DNA from: Liolophura sinensis | Lineage: Eukaryota; Mollusca; Polyplacophora; Chitonida; Chitonidae | NCBI RefSeq assembly: GCF_032854445.1 | Contig: NC_088306.1 | Coordinates: 6,631,924-6,695,923, forward strand | DNA length: 64,000 bases | Direction of reading: 5' to 3' | Shown here: positions 33,906 through 45,538 of the stretch, piece by piece | Position numbering within the stretch: the stretch's first letter is position 1 | How the letters are laid out: the number at the start of each line of letters is the position of its first letter | Position numbers and translations under genes: made by a program | Notes under the pieces: generated by a model | What the model was told of the DNA's origin: nothing | The model's input: the letters and a program-made list of their open reading frames with translations, nothing else | The model's database searches: none

Positions 33906-36223
33906 TTATCCATTAGGATTTGTTCCCTCCCCCGGGGTTTTCTCTGTTAAGTTCAAATTTAAATTTGTAAATGAAGTACTGTTCTTTGATTCCTCTGGTT
34001 TGAGCTTAATCCACCGATAATTTAAAGAAGGGTATGATGTGGAGATTGGGCCCACTGTGTAGGTTACGGGTACAGTTGCAGCAGTTGGTTTCGTGTCCCT
34101 CAGTAGTTCTCTCAAAAATCTAAAAGATGCGAAGCTTGATGATATAAAATTCCAGCGTTATGGAGTAAAATGTTGAAACAGTTTACTTTGAATGGAGTTG
34201 AAGATGTTGTCACACACCACGCCTCAAGAAAAGCACTTGTTTTCGCATAACGGCCACTTTTGTTGCCCCCTCCTCGGGAAAAGGCCTTGCACCATATCTG
34301 GACAGTGGTCAAGATAAACTTTTGGCTACATTGCATTGGTTCTCCTTTATTTCGTATTGTAGTAGCGTGTCTTCCGAATTTTCTGCACAGCTGACCAGCA
34401 AATGCAGTCCGCAATAAAAACTGTGCATTCGTGAAAGTCCTTCTTTTAAGTCAGTTGTTATCGTTGCCCAGTTTGAGATGATACCAGGTAAAATGGAGCT
34501 GCGGTATTCGGTTAAAAGTTTGTGAAAGGCCCTTTTCGTTGCTGTAGGGTCTGACATAGTGTTACGGATATTGGTTAAAATAGACTTTCCGACTGGTATT
34601 TCGTCGCCTATAGTCACTTTTTCCAAATCATTTTAAATTTCTTTAAGTGTTTCCAGGTTTGATGTGGCTGATTTGTCCCTTGTTTCGCGGATGGTTAACA
34701 GTTTGGCATCATGGTCCCCCGTCGTCACTGGGTACGTCTCGTGCTGATGTCCATACTTGATGGTTTTGGCGGTATATAAAGGTGTGTGCGGTGATGTCGC
34801 TAATGATGTAGAAAGGTTAAAAATTTGACAGGATTAAGCGTAGTTTGGTGGTTTCTTCAATTGTTTTTCTGGATGGAAGACGTACAGCAGTGACACCTTT
34901 TAGTTTCAAAACAGGGGGACACCTGATGATTGGCGACGTTGTTGTCTAATGGCGTTAAAACACATTGTTTAAAAGAGTCACTGTACACTCTGCCAACGAT
35001 AAAATCAACAGTTTTCGGGCCGTCTTTGTCACGGTTCCTATCTTGCAACTCTCGTCATTTCAGTTTCCAGTTTGGCTCAGTTCGGACGCGTATAGTATTT
35101 TGGGGTTGTCTGTGAGACTTTCTTTTGTGGTTTTTCCTGACCTGTCTTCACTTTCTCCTTCCGTTTCATCGTCTTCTTCAGCGTTTCTATCTGCTTCATT
35201 AAACCTTTGGTTCTTGTTTGCTGCCGTTAAATCTGTGCTTTGTTAATCTATACCATTTCTTTTCTCCGATTTTCTCTAGCCAGGGTGTTTTTCTTTCTCT
35301 GTCTAAGATTCGCGGATGTCACAGTGCATGGGGTACAAGTTGGGGAAGTGGATTCGTTGACAAAGATGACGAGAAGGGACACGGAAATGGTGAGGAGTTA
35401 ATATCCGAGGACGTCTGTGAGGGTGGTGGTTGATTTAAGAGACCCGGTGTATTGTCCGTGATCTGGTAAAATCGATCGCGTCTGTGAGAATGATGGTTAA
35501 TTGAAAAGAGATCCGGTGTGTCGTCCATGATCTGGTAAAATCGATGACGTCTGCGAGGATGATCGTGGATTTAAAACAGATCTGCTGTATACGCCATGAT
35601 CTGGTAAAACCCATGACGTCTGAGAAGATGATGGTGGATTTAAAATAGATCTTGTGTATAGTCCATGCTCTACAAAATCAGATGATGCCTGGGAGGAAGA
35701 CTTTAAAAAAATAAAAGTGTGTCCTCTATCTGGTCGGAATTAAAAGACGGTGTGGTAGTGTCCATTGCAGGTGAGTCAGATATAGCCAGAGTACCGGAAG
35801 GTTGGGTTAGGTGTGTATTAAAAGCAATCTTAGATGATTTTTCTGGAGGAGGAATGGTAAAAGTTAAATCTTCTATACACTTCACTCTCCTCTTGTCTTA
35901 AGAGATTTTGATCTTAACAGTTTTTTTGTTTGTCCATGAATTTCTGATACTTGATAGTTGATGCGAGTTGAAGGTGTGCCCGGTGGAAACTCGTTCCCAC
36001 CCACACTGAAAGACATGATGTTAATGTAGCCCATGTCGGTTTGATCGCGTTCATGATCTCCGCGTTCATGATCTGCGCGTATGCAGTAGGGGGTTTCTGT
36101 AATATATAAAGCAGCATGCAAATTAACCAACTTTATCGCTGAAAAGGAGGTAAAGCGAAGGAGTACAAGATAACATTTAGCCCCCACACCGACCATCACC
36201 AGTTGTAGTATGTATGTGTACAT
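33906..36223 (-). pseudogene. Degraded coding-like region, identity unknown
   Basis: A series of minus-strand open segments lies in changing frames at 35882-36223, 34857-35048, 34309-34626 and 33906-34115. The clearest is 34309-34626. There TMSDPTATKRAFHKLLTEYR is followed by RMHSFYCGLHLLV, a helical, protein-like block. Upstream the region reads RETRDKSATSNLETLKEI before a stop. I think such blocks recur in uncharacterised, transposon-like invertebrate proteins, but I cannot name the family. A basic/acidic low-complexity stretch near 35.15 kb and a 74-base tandem repeat interrupt it. Stops and shifts make a functional gene unlikely. An alternative is a spliced gene with unrecognised introns. 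Confidence 0.35.
35405..35705. repeat. About 74-bp tandem repeat, four diverged copies
   Basis: Copies share CATGATCTGGTAAAATCGAT, GACGTCTG and a GTGGATTTAAAA segment. They lie within the unidentified minus-strand region. Confidence 0.8.
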
Positions 36224-36366
36224 ATATATGGACCTACACTATATGACATTATGCAGATGTGATGTACATGGGATGTACAAATACAAGTTGCCATTTTCAA
36301 TTAGGATGAATATAAGCATTTAAAGAATGTCATATAAATTAGGAATAGCTATTATGATCCACTTGT

Positions 36367-36527
36367 TTATTTATTTATCTTTTTACCTGATTCTTGTTTA
36401 CGCAGCATATAAGAATATTTCACTCATACGATGATGGCAAACATTATGGTGGGGAAAGAGCAAGCAGATTGTAAGAAAACCCCAGCACAATCCGCGGGTT
36501 CCTGCAATACCTTCCCAAGTAGCCATT
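36367..36527 (-). mobile_element. SINE-B copy 3 (3' part)
   Basis: Starts with the reversed tail (TTATTTATTTATC), then GAATATTTCACTCATACGAT, CATTATGGTGGGG and CCGCGGGTTCCTGCAATACC. The head is missing. Confidence 0.75.
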
Positions 36528-36573
36528 GTGATGATGTCTGAGACATTCTGATGTGTTCACCAAAATGAACATG

Positions 36574-36575
<2 letters not shown>

Positions 36576-36624
<49 letters not shown>
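36576..36624. repeat. (TA)n microsatellite
   Basis: About 49 bases of pure TA repeat. Confidence 0.95.
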
Positions 36625-36625
<1 letters not shown>

Positions 36626-36626
<1 letters not shown>

Positions 36627-37447
36627 GGCATTTCTTTCGTGAGAGTAGGCGTTATCATTTATTCCTATGTCACGTGAGGCCTAAATGGTGGACTTGGGCC
36701 GTGCCTTTTATTTAACAGTAGTATGTATGTGTTCTGCTATGAGATAGCAGAAGGAACCCAGGGCCTATCGTTTGTCCACCTCTTATCACGCCATTCGAAT
36801 AACCCTTGTAATGAGCCTCGAGAGTATGAGTCGTTAGCGAGCGGAAGTTGGAATTTACGTGAAAAAAACTTTTCCTGTGCAGCACAATTCAGTGATTGCT
36901 GTTTTTTTTTTTGTTGTTGATTTACCATTTAATTACTTCTCACTCGTGTAGATTTAAGGCAATCAGAAATAAGAGAAGGTCCGGAATAAAACTGACCTGC
37001 CTGTTGCTTTCCCATATTTTGCCATTGCGGCTTCTCGCCTTTGTTGAGTTGATGTTGTTGGTGTACGCTTATTATGATCATACACTAACTTACTCTCTAA
37101 CATTCGGGTCTCGTGTCGATTAAGATTTAGCTGAAAGACTTTGCCTTCTGGGTTAATTTATTCATGTTACGTAATTAGTGTCAAGGTCGTATAACCGGTC
37201 AGATCTCAAGGTCACCAGTCACTTTCAGGTCTGAACCACTCTAGACTGCTACCCACCCACACACTAACAATTACACTGTTATCCAATCCAGACACAACTA
37301 CTGTGCAGATTTTACCCTCGTGAATGTTCTGGTGATGGTAACAGAAATTTTATTTCAATGTGCTTTTGTTCCTCCGAAGTTATCAGTGTCATTGCTAACT
37401 GTGGTCGTCGCCATTTTGGTGGTAAGACTGTTGTTCACTCAAAGATT
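36626..37447. other. Unassigned intergenic DNA
   Basis: No gene recognised. Overlapping ORFs near 36723-37123 have no known motif. Confidence 0.4.
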
Positions 37448-37645
37448 GTAGCTCTACTGAAGCAAAGGAAACCCACCGGTAAATAGCGGATCTACTGAAG
37501 GAAAGGAAACCCACCGTAAATAGCGGATCTACTGAAGCAAAGGAAACCCACCGGTAAATAGTGGATCTACTGAAGCAAAGGAAACCCACCGGTAAATAGT
37601 GGGTCTACTGAAGCAAAGGAAAACCACTGGTGGATAATGGATTAT
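37448..37645. repeat. 38-bp tandem array, five copies
   Basis: Unit CTACTGAAGCAAAGGAAACC plus CACCGGTAAATAG and GGAT. Five copies with small differences, the last one diverged. The 64-codon minus-strand ORF here is an artefact of the repeat. It lies directly upstream of LINE fragment L3. Confidence 0.9.
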
Positions 37646-38720
37646 GCCAGAAACCTAAAGACCCATGTCTTTATATTTATCAGGATGGCTTTTTGTATAC
37701 TGCATCAAAACATTCAAATTTTGTTTGCTCATGGTCAAGAAGTTTTTTTAGCTGATCTTAATATTAAACCTGATGTAATTTGACTCCAAGAGACATTTCT
37801 TACACCTAAGTATAACTACATTTCCAGGTTATGCCATAAAACAACTTACCAAATTGGCATGACAAGAGGTGAGCGGGCTATGTTAGTGAAAAGTGGTGTT
37901 TCACTTACGGAAATCTGCTTCTACTGAAGTCAATGGATTTCAAATTTTCTTAAGGGTTGATTATTTGTGAATGTAGTAAACCTGTGAAATGCATGCAATA
38001 AACTAGATATTTCCGAGCTCAGTAAAACTGTATCCACTGCTTAAGACTCATGTGATAACATGCGATCTTTATGCACATAATGTGTTGTGAGGTAACTCAT
38101 CAAATGATGCCAATCGTTCTGTACTGGACGACTTTATGGAAGATAATGATTTGGTCGTGTTAAAAGACGCATGTGAAATAAAGACTCGACGTCCGCTCGG
38201 GCAAGTTATCTGCCTTTGAATGGATTTTGCATTCCAATGAATTATGGCCTGGTTTTTCATGTGAACTATGATACATCTAATGGAAGTGATCACTACCATC
38301 TGGTTGCTTCATTTGGGATATCACCATACTATAATGTTGTTGGTAACCAGCCTAGGGGGAAAATACAAGCAGCTGATTGGAATATCTATGCTTATGAATG
38401 ATTGTTGCCATTTAATGGATCTTGTCTCTGCCAACAATGATCAATATAAAGACAGCTCTGCAGCCAATGTTTCCATCCCGAAATGCTCAGGGACGGTCTC
38501 ATTGAAGCCCCAAGTTCCATGGTGGAAGACAGAGAGTGTTGATGTCATAAAAGAGCTTAGAACCGAGCGTCACAAATCCGTTTGATTAACGATATCGTTT
38601 TTATTGTAATGTAAGGCTATTACACAGCGTACAAATAAAAAAAAGGAAGCCTGCTGGCCAAAGTACTGCTCGGGCATTAATAGTTCAATACCACTCCGCC
38701 GGGTATGGGCCCAGGTAGAG
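37646..38720 (+). pseudogene. LINE endonuclease remnant (copy L3, I/Jockey-like)
   Basis: A broken APE-type endonuclease of a non-LTR retrotransposon, which would nick the target for insertion. One frame gives NIQILFAHGQEVFLADLNIK and LQETFLTPKYNYIS, matching the LQET catalytic glutamate block. Near 38.28 kb GSDHYHLV gives the late SDH block with its aspartate and histidine. Downstream residues (AADWNIYAYE, APSSMVEDRE) look like the linker before the reverse transcriptase. Multiple stops and shifts are present. No reverse transcriptase is visible before similarity fades near 38.7 kb. Confidence 0.65.
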
Positions 38721-39501
38721 GCTTTAGTGATACTGCTCAGAAGTCCATTTGAATTTCTAAATTGATATCTGATAATTCATCCTGTGTTAGTGAATTTGAT
38801 AAGTGTAATCTGTAAATGGAAAAGTTTGCATACGCATTTAAGTTCTGGCAACTTTGATTCTGATTTTACAAAACACAAAAAAAACATGAAAAACAATATA
38901 TACACAGTTTTGATAATATTGTAATCGGTAATCCGTGTTGACGGAAACAGGGTATAATGCTACTTTTTAAAATGGCATCTCTTTAGCAAACTGCATTAAC
39001 ACGACCAATGCAAACATGTATTTGTGTTCTGTGATGAAAAGTGATACTGCCTAAACGCCCGAAGCTGACGCAGTTCTGACTGTCGGTATACCATTTAACA
39101 GACTTTCCTGTTAAAACAGAACCAAATCTAACAGTCCTGTTCAAGTAGAGCTTCTACTTGCTTCCTCATGCGACCACATCTTATAGAAAATTTTGTCTGG
39201 TGGCAGTAGCTGTTGTAAATGCTACATATGCAACATTAGCGCATTAGAATACACAAACAAAACTGGTGTAGAGTAATAACACCTTGAAGTTTGAAAACTT
39301 AAAACCATTCAAACCATAGAAATTATCTGTCCAAAACAGGACTTCTTGTATTATGTACAATAGATATTATAAGCTGAAGGCTTGATTCCAATAACTAATA
39401 TATGACAAAATCCAAACGTCTGATTTTTAATTCAGTAATATTTCCCCGGACTAAATACATAGAAATAACCATGCCGTATACCCTTACTAGCTGCCTGGCC
39501 G
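38721..39501. other. Unassigned intergenic DNA
   Basis: No gene recognised. Confidence 0.45.
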
Positions 39502-40850
39502 TTACAGCGTTGAAAGAGTAGGCTCTATTGCTAAGTGTAAATCATTAAGCCATCTGTCAGTGATACGGAGATTTGTTAAATCAAGACCTCGTAGGTCAAC
39601 GCAAATGGAAGAATAGTGAACGAATAATACATCGTCATATGTCCAAGAAAAACACAAATATTTTTGCTGGTCCTCACAAATGTCGACATGATGATATCCA
39701 GACTTTAAATCAAATTTAAACATGTAGCCGCTGCGTATTGTATAGTTGTGAGCCAATATTCAAGTTTAACAGACTTATGGATAACGAGCTGACTGACTCA
39801 AGTAAATGTTAAATTAAGAGAGTGTTTACCAGACCTGTGAATAGAAACTACCAGATTTAACGAGATCCGTTATTGCCACCGATATAAAGTCGCATTCGAT
39901 TAAAAACAGATTGTTACGTTTAAATGGGATGACGTAACCGCTATTTAAGGTATTCAATACAAACTTATTTGCGCCAAAGAGCACTAATAAACCACCTGCT
40001 CTTTTGGACGACCTTTGACCTGATTAACATCACACTGGATTGTTCACTTTCGTTGCTGGAGGACATCTGCTTTTGGGCCTCATTGAAGTTGTGTGGACAT
40101 TGGACTTGAGAACAGAAAAGTGAAAGGACATCTGTACGCCTATTGACAGGATTTGTCACAGCGGAAACACTGGTCTTTGCTGGAGGCCCACACTTGAAAA
40201 TCACCAAGCTCAGTTGGCTGCAGGAAAAGACAATAACCTCTCCTCCCAAAAGATCCACAAGAAACGACATTTGCGCCATCGGCGGCGCTGCATTGACGTC
40301 GTCACCAGCTTACGCCTTTGCTTCGCCCGGTCGGTTGGCTTCGTGCTGGACAAGCCTCTGTCTGATTTTACGATCATCTTACAATTACTGGCCAATTTGA
40401 CAGACTCGTACTCCTTGACGGTGCTCCAGCCGCCGCCCAAATTGTCACCGAGACAACCCAATTTAATGCGCTTCCGAAGTTTGGCAGCCGCAGACTCCAA
40501 TGTAGGCCTGATCTGATCGACATTCAATACTGCACGAGGATTACAAACATTTATAACCACTTCCACATCATCCAAGACGTCGTGATTGAAGCTGTATTGA
40601 TCTCGACTCCCAAATTTAAACGACAAAGTATCAGCTTTTCTCCGTTTGACTAGGGCAACTTCATCTACAAAGTGGGCTTTCAAACCTTGCAGCCGTCCAT
40701 CAATATGTATACAAACGTTTTTCAAGGAAGGCCCCGATAATTCACCAGAAATTTGTTCCTGGGAAACTGTCGGTCCAGAATCAGTTGGAGAGGCCAGATG
40801 AACATGTATCAGCGCGGCCGAACACCTGCCTTGCCTGGCGTTCAATGGCT
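39502..40850 (-). pseudogene. DIRS-like (tyrosine-recombinase) retrotransposon remnant
   Basis: Reading leftward from 40845, a 211-codon frame contains FKFGSRDQYSFNHDVLDD and then GGGWSTVKEYESVKLASN. I associate this block with the first protein of DIRS/Ngaro-type elements. A CFRCDKSCQ zinc-knuckle-like piece follows near 40160. Near 39.95 kb FVLNTLNSGYVIPFKRNN marks the reverse transcriptase start. Near 39.7 kb MFKFDLKSGYHHVDICEDQQ carries its first catalytic aspartate, followed in a shifted frame by YYSFTILPFALT. The YxDD motif, RNase H and tyrosine recombinase are not found. Stops and frame changes show that it is dead. Assignment to the DIRS group rests on the FDLKSGYHH and LPF pattern. 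Confidence 0.65.
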
Positions 40851-40897
40851 ACGGTGAACCATTCTAGCCTTATCGGTATTCAACTCAAACCGGTTAG

Positions 40898-41141
40898 CGC
40901 ACAGTTACCATACTTAGTCTTTCTTGACTTGGGTTAATAACTTCCCAATATTAGCATACAAAGAAGGTCTTCCTGGCCTTGTTAATATGGTAAAGGTACA
41001 TACTATACTCACACAACGCAGCGCACAATTACCATATTTAGTCCTTAGTGACTTGCGTTAATAACTCCCCAATATTAGCATACAAAAAAAGGTCTTGCTG
41101 GCCTTGTTAATATAAAGGTACATAATATACTCATACAACGG
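40898..41141. repeat. Tandem duplication of about 123 bp
   Basis: 40898-41020 and 41022-41141 are near copies, sharing CCCAATATTAGCATACAAA and CTGGCCTTGTTAATAT. They lie just beyond the DIRS-like remnant. Confidence 0.85.
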
Positions 41142-41159
41142 AACGAAGCCCAACCGAAT

Positions 41160-41660
41160 TAAATATATTAATTCTAGACCAGTGACGTCTAATAAATTGC
41201 AATTAACATCACTGCGTTATTTCTTAACTACTTTGGGTCCAGCGTGACTAAGGCGGTTAACACGCCAGCGCGGCGGTATGACCCAGAAGCTTCTCACCAA
41301 TGCGGTCTTTGTCTCACCAATGCAATCGCTGGCTTCCTTTCCGGCCGTACCTGGAAGGTCTGGCAGCAACCTGGTCGTGGGTTTCCCGAACCCGGTTTCC
41401 TCCCACCATAATGTTGGCTGCCATCGTAGAGTACACGTGAAACATTCTTGAGTGCGGCGTAAACACGTCAAATCAAATTAAATCAAATCTGACATAATTA
41501 TGCTTACGCCATGGTGCTAATGGACGTGTAAATTGCTATTATTTGTGCACTTGCGTGAACAATTAGAATAAAACCCTGAATGAGGTAAACTGAGAACAGG
41601 CCATATTTCTACGCTTACGTGTGACCATTGCCAGCTATCACATTGTCGTCTGTCTGTTTA
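41160..41660 (-). repeat. R1 interspersed repeat, copy f, interrupted by SINE-B
   Basis: The left part (GACCAGTGACGTCTAATAAA...CATCACTGCGTTAT) and right part (TTATGCTTACGCCATGG...GACCATTGCCAGCTATCACA) are consecutive R1 segments in reverse. SINE-B copy 4 separates them, so it inserted into an existing R1. Confidence 0.75.
41224..41480 (+). mobile_element. SINE-B copy 4, nested in R1
   Basis: A tRNA-like head (GACTAAGGCGGTTAACACGC) is followed by CTCACCAATGCGGTC, partly duplicated as CTCACCAATGCAATC. CCCGGTTTCCTCCCACCATA, GAAACATTCTTGAGTGCGGC and an AAAT-rich tail complete it. Confidence 0.85.
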
Positions 41661-41963
41661 CTCTCTTATTATAACACGTTTATTATGCTTTAATGATAAG
41701 ATCAAAGGACTGTTCTGTTCCCTTGCAGCGATGTCAGTTGAACAGTACCTCTATGTGCCACACTTATCAACTTTAGTGAATCAGACCAGGAAGTTATCTT
41801 CAGTTCATACCCCAGGGTAACATGTTCTTGCAAATTGCACCGAGGGATTCCATCTCTGATATAATGTTTTTATGGGGGGATCAAATTACGAACTACCTTT
41901 TCTTCACCAAAGAACGGTTTACTAAGCTCTACTGCATTATCGATGTCACCCAAGGGCATAATA
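41661..41963. other. Unassigned spacer
   Basis: No gene recognised. Confidence 0.45.
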
Positions 41964-41964
41964 T

Positions 41965-42240
41965 AACTAAAAAAACTTACAACAAAGTAAAACCAGAGCA
42001 GTGACGATAGTGTGATAGCTGGCAAACGGTCATGCGCAACCACGGAAACTTGGCCTGCTTTCCAAATTACCTCAGTCAGGCTTTTATTCTGAGCATGCAA
42101 ATGCATAAATCGTATCAATTTACACGCCCACAGTACAATGATTTAAAAGGGATTCGGTAGAGAAAAAAAATGCAGTGATGTGAATTGTAATTGATAAGAC
42201 GTCACTGGTCCTGACTTATTCAAAACCCTGCTGTATATTC
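41965..42240 (+). repeat. R1 interspersed repeat, copy g
   Basis: R1 from AACTTACAACAAAGTAAAAC through GTGATAGCTGGCAAACGGTC to GACGTCACTGGTCCTGACTT. Both ends are present. Confidence 0.75.
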
Positions 42241-42627
42241 TACGTAATACAAGCACACATTCTTTCAAAGAAAGATAAATGGAATCTTCGTTAAGATTTA
42301 GAAACATTTTGAATTCCTTATTCGTTCTTTCGTCAAATTTCCCTACACTTCCACGCCTAAACACTAAGACTATATTTATTTCTAATGACACGACCACCCA
42401 TATCACATGCCTTACATGGCTGTCATTACGAGATAAAAGTACCTTTATGACCCCGTGGAACACAACTAATTTCATTCATCTGGCCTAAAGAACGTTCATT
42501 TGTACGGTTAATAGGAGACCCTCACGAAGCAGAGGCAGGTTTTCAGCGCGTCGTGGATGCAGAATGCAATAATCACCTTGGGAACTATTAAGACAGCACA
42601 AATTACATACTGTGCATGAATTAAAAT
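42241..42627. other. Unassigned spacer
   Basis: Overlapping ORFs on both strands (69-110 codons), none recognisable. Confidence 0.4.
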
Positions 42628-42794
42628 ATTTATTTGTTTGTTTATTTGATCGGTGTTTTACGCCGTACTCAAGAATACTTCACTTATACGATGGCGGCCA
42701 GCATTTTGGCGTGAGGAAACTAGGGAGAGCCCGGGGGAAACCCACAACCATCCGCAGGTTGCTGAGAGGACCCTCCCACTTATGGCCGGAGAGA
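42628..42794 (-). mobile_element. SINE-B copy 5 (5'-truncated)
   Basis: Reversed tail (TATTTGTTTGTTTATTTGAT), TTTACGCCGTACTCAAGAAT, then the body to GGCCGGAGAG. An imperfect TTAAAATATTTA/TTAAAAATTTA pair flanks it and may be the target duplication. Confidence 0.8.
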
Positions 42795-42827
42795 AAGTTT
42801 AAAAATTTACTATTCATGCTTGTAGTA

Positions 42828-43082
42828 TTTATTTATTTATTTGATTGGTGTTTTACGCCGTACTCAAGAATATGTCACATATACGACGGCGGCCAGCATT
42901 ATGGCGGGTGGAAACTGGGCGCAGCCCGGGGAAAACCCACGACCTTCCACAGGTTGGTGGCAGACCTTTCCACTTACGGCCGGAAAGGAAGCCAGCATGA
43001 GTTGGACTTGAACTTACAGCGACCGCATTGGTGAGAGACTCCTAGGTCACTGCGCTGCGCTAACCCGCTAACCAACCGTCCC
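42828..43082 (-). mobile_element. SINE-B copy 6, full length with 13-bp target duplication
   Basis: A complete reversed SINE-B ending in the tRNA-like head complement (CTGCGCTGCGCTAACCCGCT). The direct repeat CATGCTTGTAGTA flanks it at 42815-42827 and 43083-43095. It lies 33 bases from copy 5, in the same orientation. Confidence 0.93.
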
Positions 43083-43263
43083 CATGCTTGTAGTAACATT
43101 ACTCCAAAACACAGAGACTGTCCCTGAATTTGGAGTCTAATATTTAATTCAGAAAACCCACATGTTTCGTATATTAATATGGATGTTTCATCTTCAGTGC
43201 TTCACGAAATAAAACTGTGCGGCAAGATACATATACTCGCTCATATATCATTACACAGAATGA

Positions 43264-43385
43264 CTTGAATCAAGTTCTCGCATGCCGAACGTTCTACCAG
43301 TAACCGGTGGATGGTCATTGGTTTCCAGAGCCCGGTTTGCTCCGATTACAACACTGGCCGCTGTCGTATAAATGAAACACAACTG
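43264..43385 (+). mobile_element. SINE-B copy 7 (internal fragment)
   Basis: GGATGGTCATTGGTTTCCAG, GCCCGGTTTGCTCCGATTAC and CTGGCCGCTGTCGTATAAAT match the SINE-B body. Head and tail are absent. Confidence 0.65.
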
Positions 43386-44219
43386 AATGGCTTGTCAGAG
43401 TAAACTGTGATGTCCTATTTAACAAAATTACACCTCGGTGTGGGTTGTATGCAGATGCATTAGCAAAGTCCAGTATTTCGTGTTGATACAGGTATGCATA
43501 ACTAGATCCTTTCAATATCCAACTGATTAATAAGTTTTAACTACTGTACAAAAGTGGATAGATATAAGCGTCATGTCTGACATTTGTATACTATTCGTGG
43601 TCCGTAAAGGGCGTTCAAAGTCGATAATCGCAAGATCCACTTCCAAAACAACGTTAAGTCTAGCTCCCAAAGATAAAGGTATGTAAGAAATTATATAAAT
43701 AGGAAATAAAGCCGGTAACACACAAGAGAGAAGCGGTCATCAGTTTTCAATAATGCCGGGCAGATAGTGGATATTCCATATCAAAATTGACATTCGTAGT
43801 CTATGGACGAGTTCCAGGTCAAAAAATAATTAAACGAGGTATCTCAATCGCGCTTCGATTGCAACTGTTCGTAAAGGCATCATGCAGATGTAATGAGCAT
43901 GGCTGCCTTTACGGCACCTAGCCCCCAGGTTAAGCGGTATTACATACGGTTCGAAAATGACCAGTGTTAAAGACTTAAGCCGAACAGATTATGATTCAAA
44001 ATTAACGGAAGATTGCGTCGTTCCCGTTAATATGTAAGGTTCTCATACTTCAAGAGGCGCCATCTATGATGTTACACATGACATGCTGATCTGTATAAAA
44101 CTGTCTAAACTCGGCAACCAGCGCCATCTACGTTGTTAAATACCATGTACGTGCTAGATATGTACATAAGGATAACAGCGCCGTCTATGTGGTTGATCAC
44201 AATGCAGATCGCCAAAATT
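43386..44219. other. Unassigned DNA with weak R3 similarity
   Basis: No gene recognised. AGAAGCGGTCATCAGTTTTC near 43730 and TTCGATTGCAACTGTTCG near 43854 parallel R3 at 3.7-3.8 kb. GCGCCATCTA-type words recur at about 44050, 44122 and 44179. Confidence 0.4.
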
Positions 44220-44304
44220 CTGAACTCTCTGTCCATACCTGCCAACAAGTGTTATACTCATTGTAAAATATGAGAAACTTACAATGAAGGCGTTTGATGG
44301 AGTA

Positions 44305-44715
44305 TCATTGACAAACTAGTTTTTGAACTAACAACTTGTGACGCAGATTAAAGTCATCACAGTTTACACAAGATCCGACAAATGCTACAAGGCGAGATAT
44401 GTATGCGCCATATGCAGGACCCTTTGGTATATTGCTATCCAAATAAGGATAATTTACAATATCAAAATTGAAATTATCCCTTTTGTCGTAAAGGCGGCGT
44501 GAAAGGAGACCTTTTTTCGTCTTATAGACCCAATAAGATGTACCATCAGGACTATCTGTTCTCTCCTTTAAATCGAATGAAGGCGGATAGATATTTTTCA
44601 CCTTCACCTTTTCAGCACTATGGGGGTTATTTAACGCCAGTAGACCATCAATATATCGCTTGGTAAATAAAAAGGATTGAGCTCTAAAGATATTACTTTT
44701 AAGTAATTTCTGCAT
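44305..44715 (-). pseudogene. RT palm/thumb segment of PLE copy C, YIDG mutant
   Basis: 136 open codons with RYIDGLLALNNPHSAEKVKV, the catalytic YxDD motif with its second aspartate changed to glycine. ERTDSPDGTSYWVY, RRLYDKRDNFNFDIVNYPYL and the C-terminal NCDDFNLRHKLL follow. They correspond one by one to copy A at 4486-4857. The catalytic change shows that the copy is inactive even apart from its frameshifts. Confidence 0.8.
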
Positions 44716-44971
44716 ATAGTCGTATTCATATGAAAACAGGTATAGGTCTGCCTAAAGAGGCGCACATTTGGTACCCATTGGAATACCTATGCACTTTTAG
44801 TAAATGGTATTTACTCGAACTTCACATAGATCTTATTAATGAGAACTTCAAGTTATTCAATAAATAATGTAACATCCTATGAGTGGTAACATTTATAAAC
44901 AGAACTAAAGGAAGCCTTATTGCTTCTGACGTTAATGTAACGGTGACCTGTTTTAGTAAACACCGAGACAA

Positions 44972-45538
44972 TTAACGGCGATATTCTTCAATACGATCTT
45001 TGTGAGGAATTGTAGTATAGAGAGTATAGAAGTCCCATGTGCATATGTCTTTGTACGGTTTATGCAAAAGAGCATCAAGTTCTTCTGTAAGACGTTTGGA
45101 GTTGTTAAAAATCCACATGCAGTTGATACCTGAATTTTTTGTTAGGGCACAACAATACTTATTCCAAAATGACTTCACATCTTGTAACGCTCTCGTAAGT
45201 ATGGTTGACATGAGTTTGGTGGTACAACTTCTTGAACCCGCAATAAATCGAGCCTTGTATGGAAATTTATGTATTTTAGGAATCCAGTAGAGTTGTGGTA
45301 TTTCTTTATGACGGGTAGGTATATTTATGCGCCTTTCTTTAAGAAAGGTTTTGTGTTCATTAAATAGTTCCTCCAGAGTACATGTAGTAGCAGAATACGT
45401 GGATGCTGTCGTAGATGTACATAGCACTTGAACAAGAATTTGATAATATTTCTTGCAAATAAAGATAACGTTATTAGGAGCCTTGTCTGCTACAGTGATG
45501 ACAAATTTACTATGAAGGTCAGCGAGTGTTTCTGGCAC
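44972..45538 (-). pseudogene. RT N-terminal segment of PLE copy C
   Basis: 188 open codons carrying ETLADLHSKFVITVADKAPNN, RRINIPTRHKEIPQLYWIPK, KARFIAGSRSCTTKLMS and the palm A block WDFYTLYTTIPHKD with its aspartate intact. It matches copy B at 11552-12163 but retains the roughly 13 residues (around TCTLEELFNEH) that copy B has lost. The frame ends just after palm A, and the next part lies in another frame. Confidence 0.8.
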
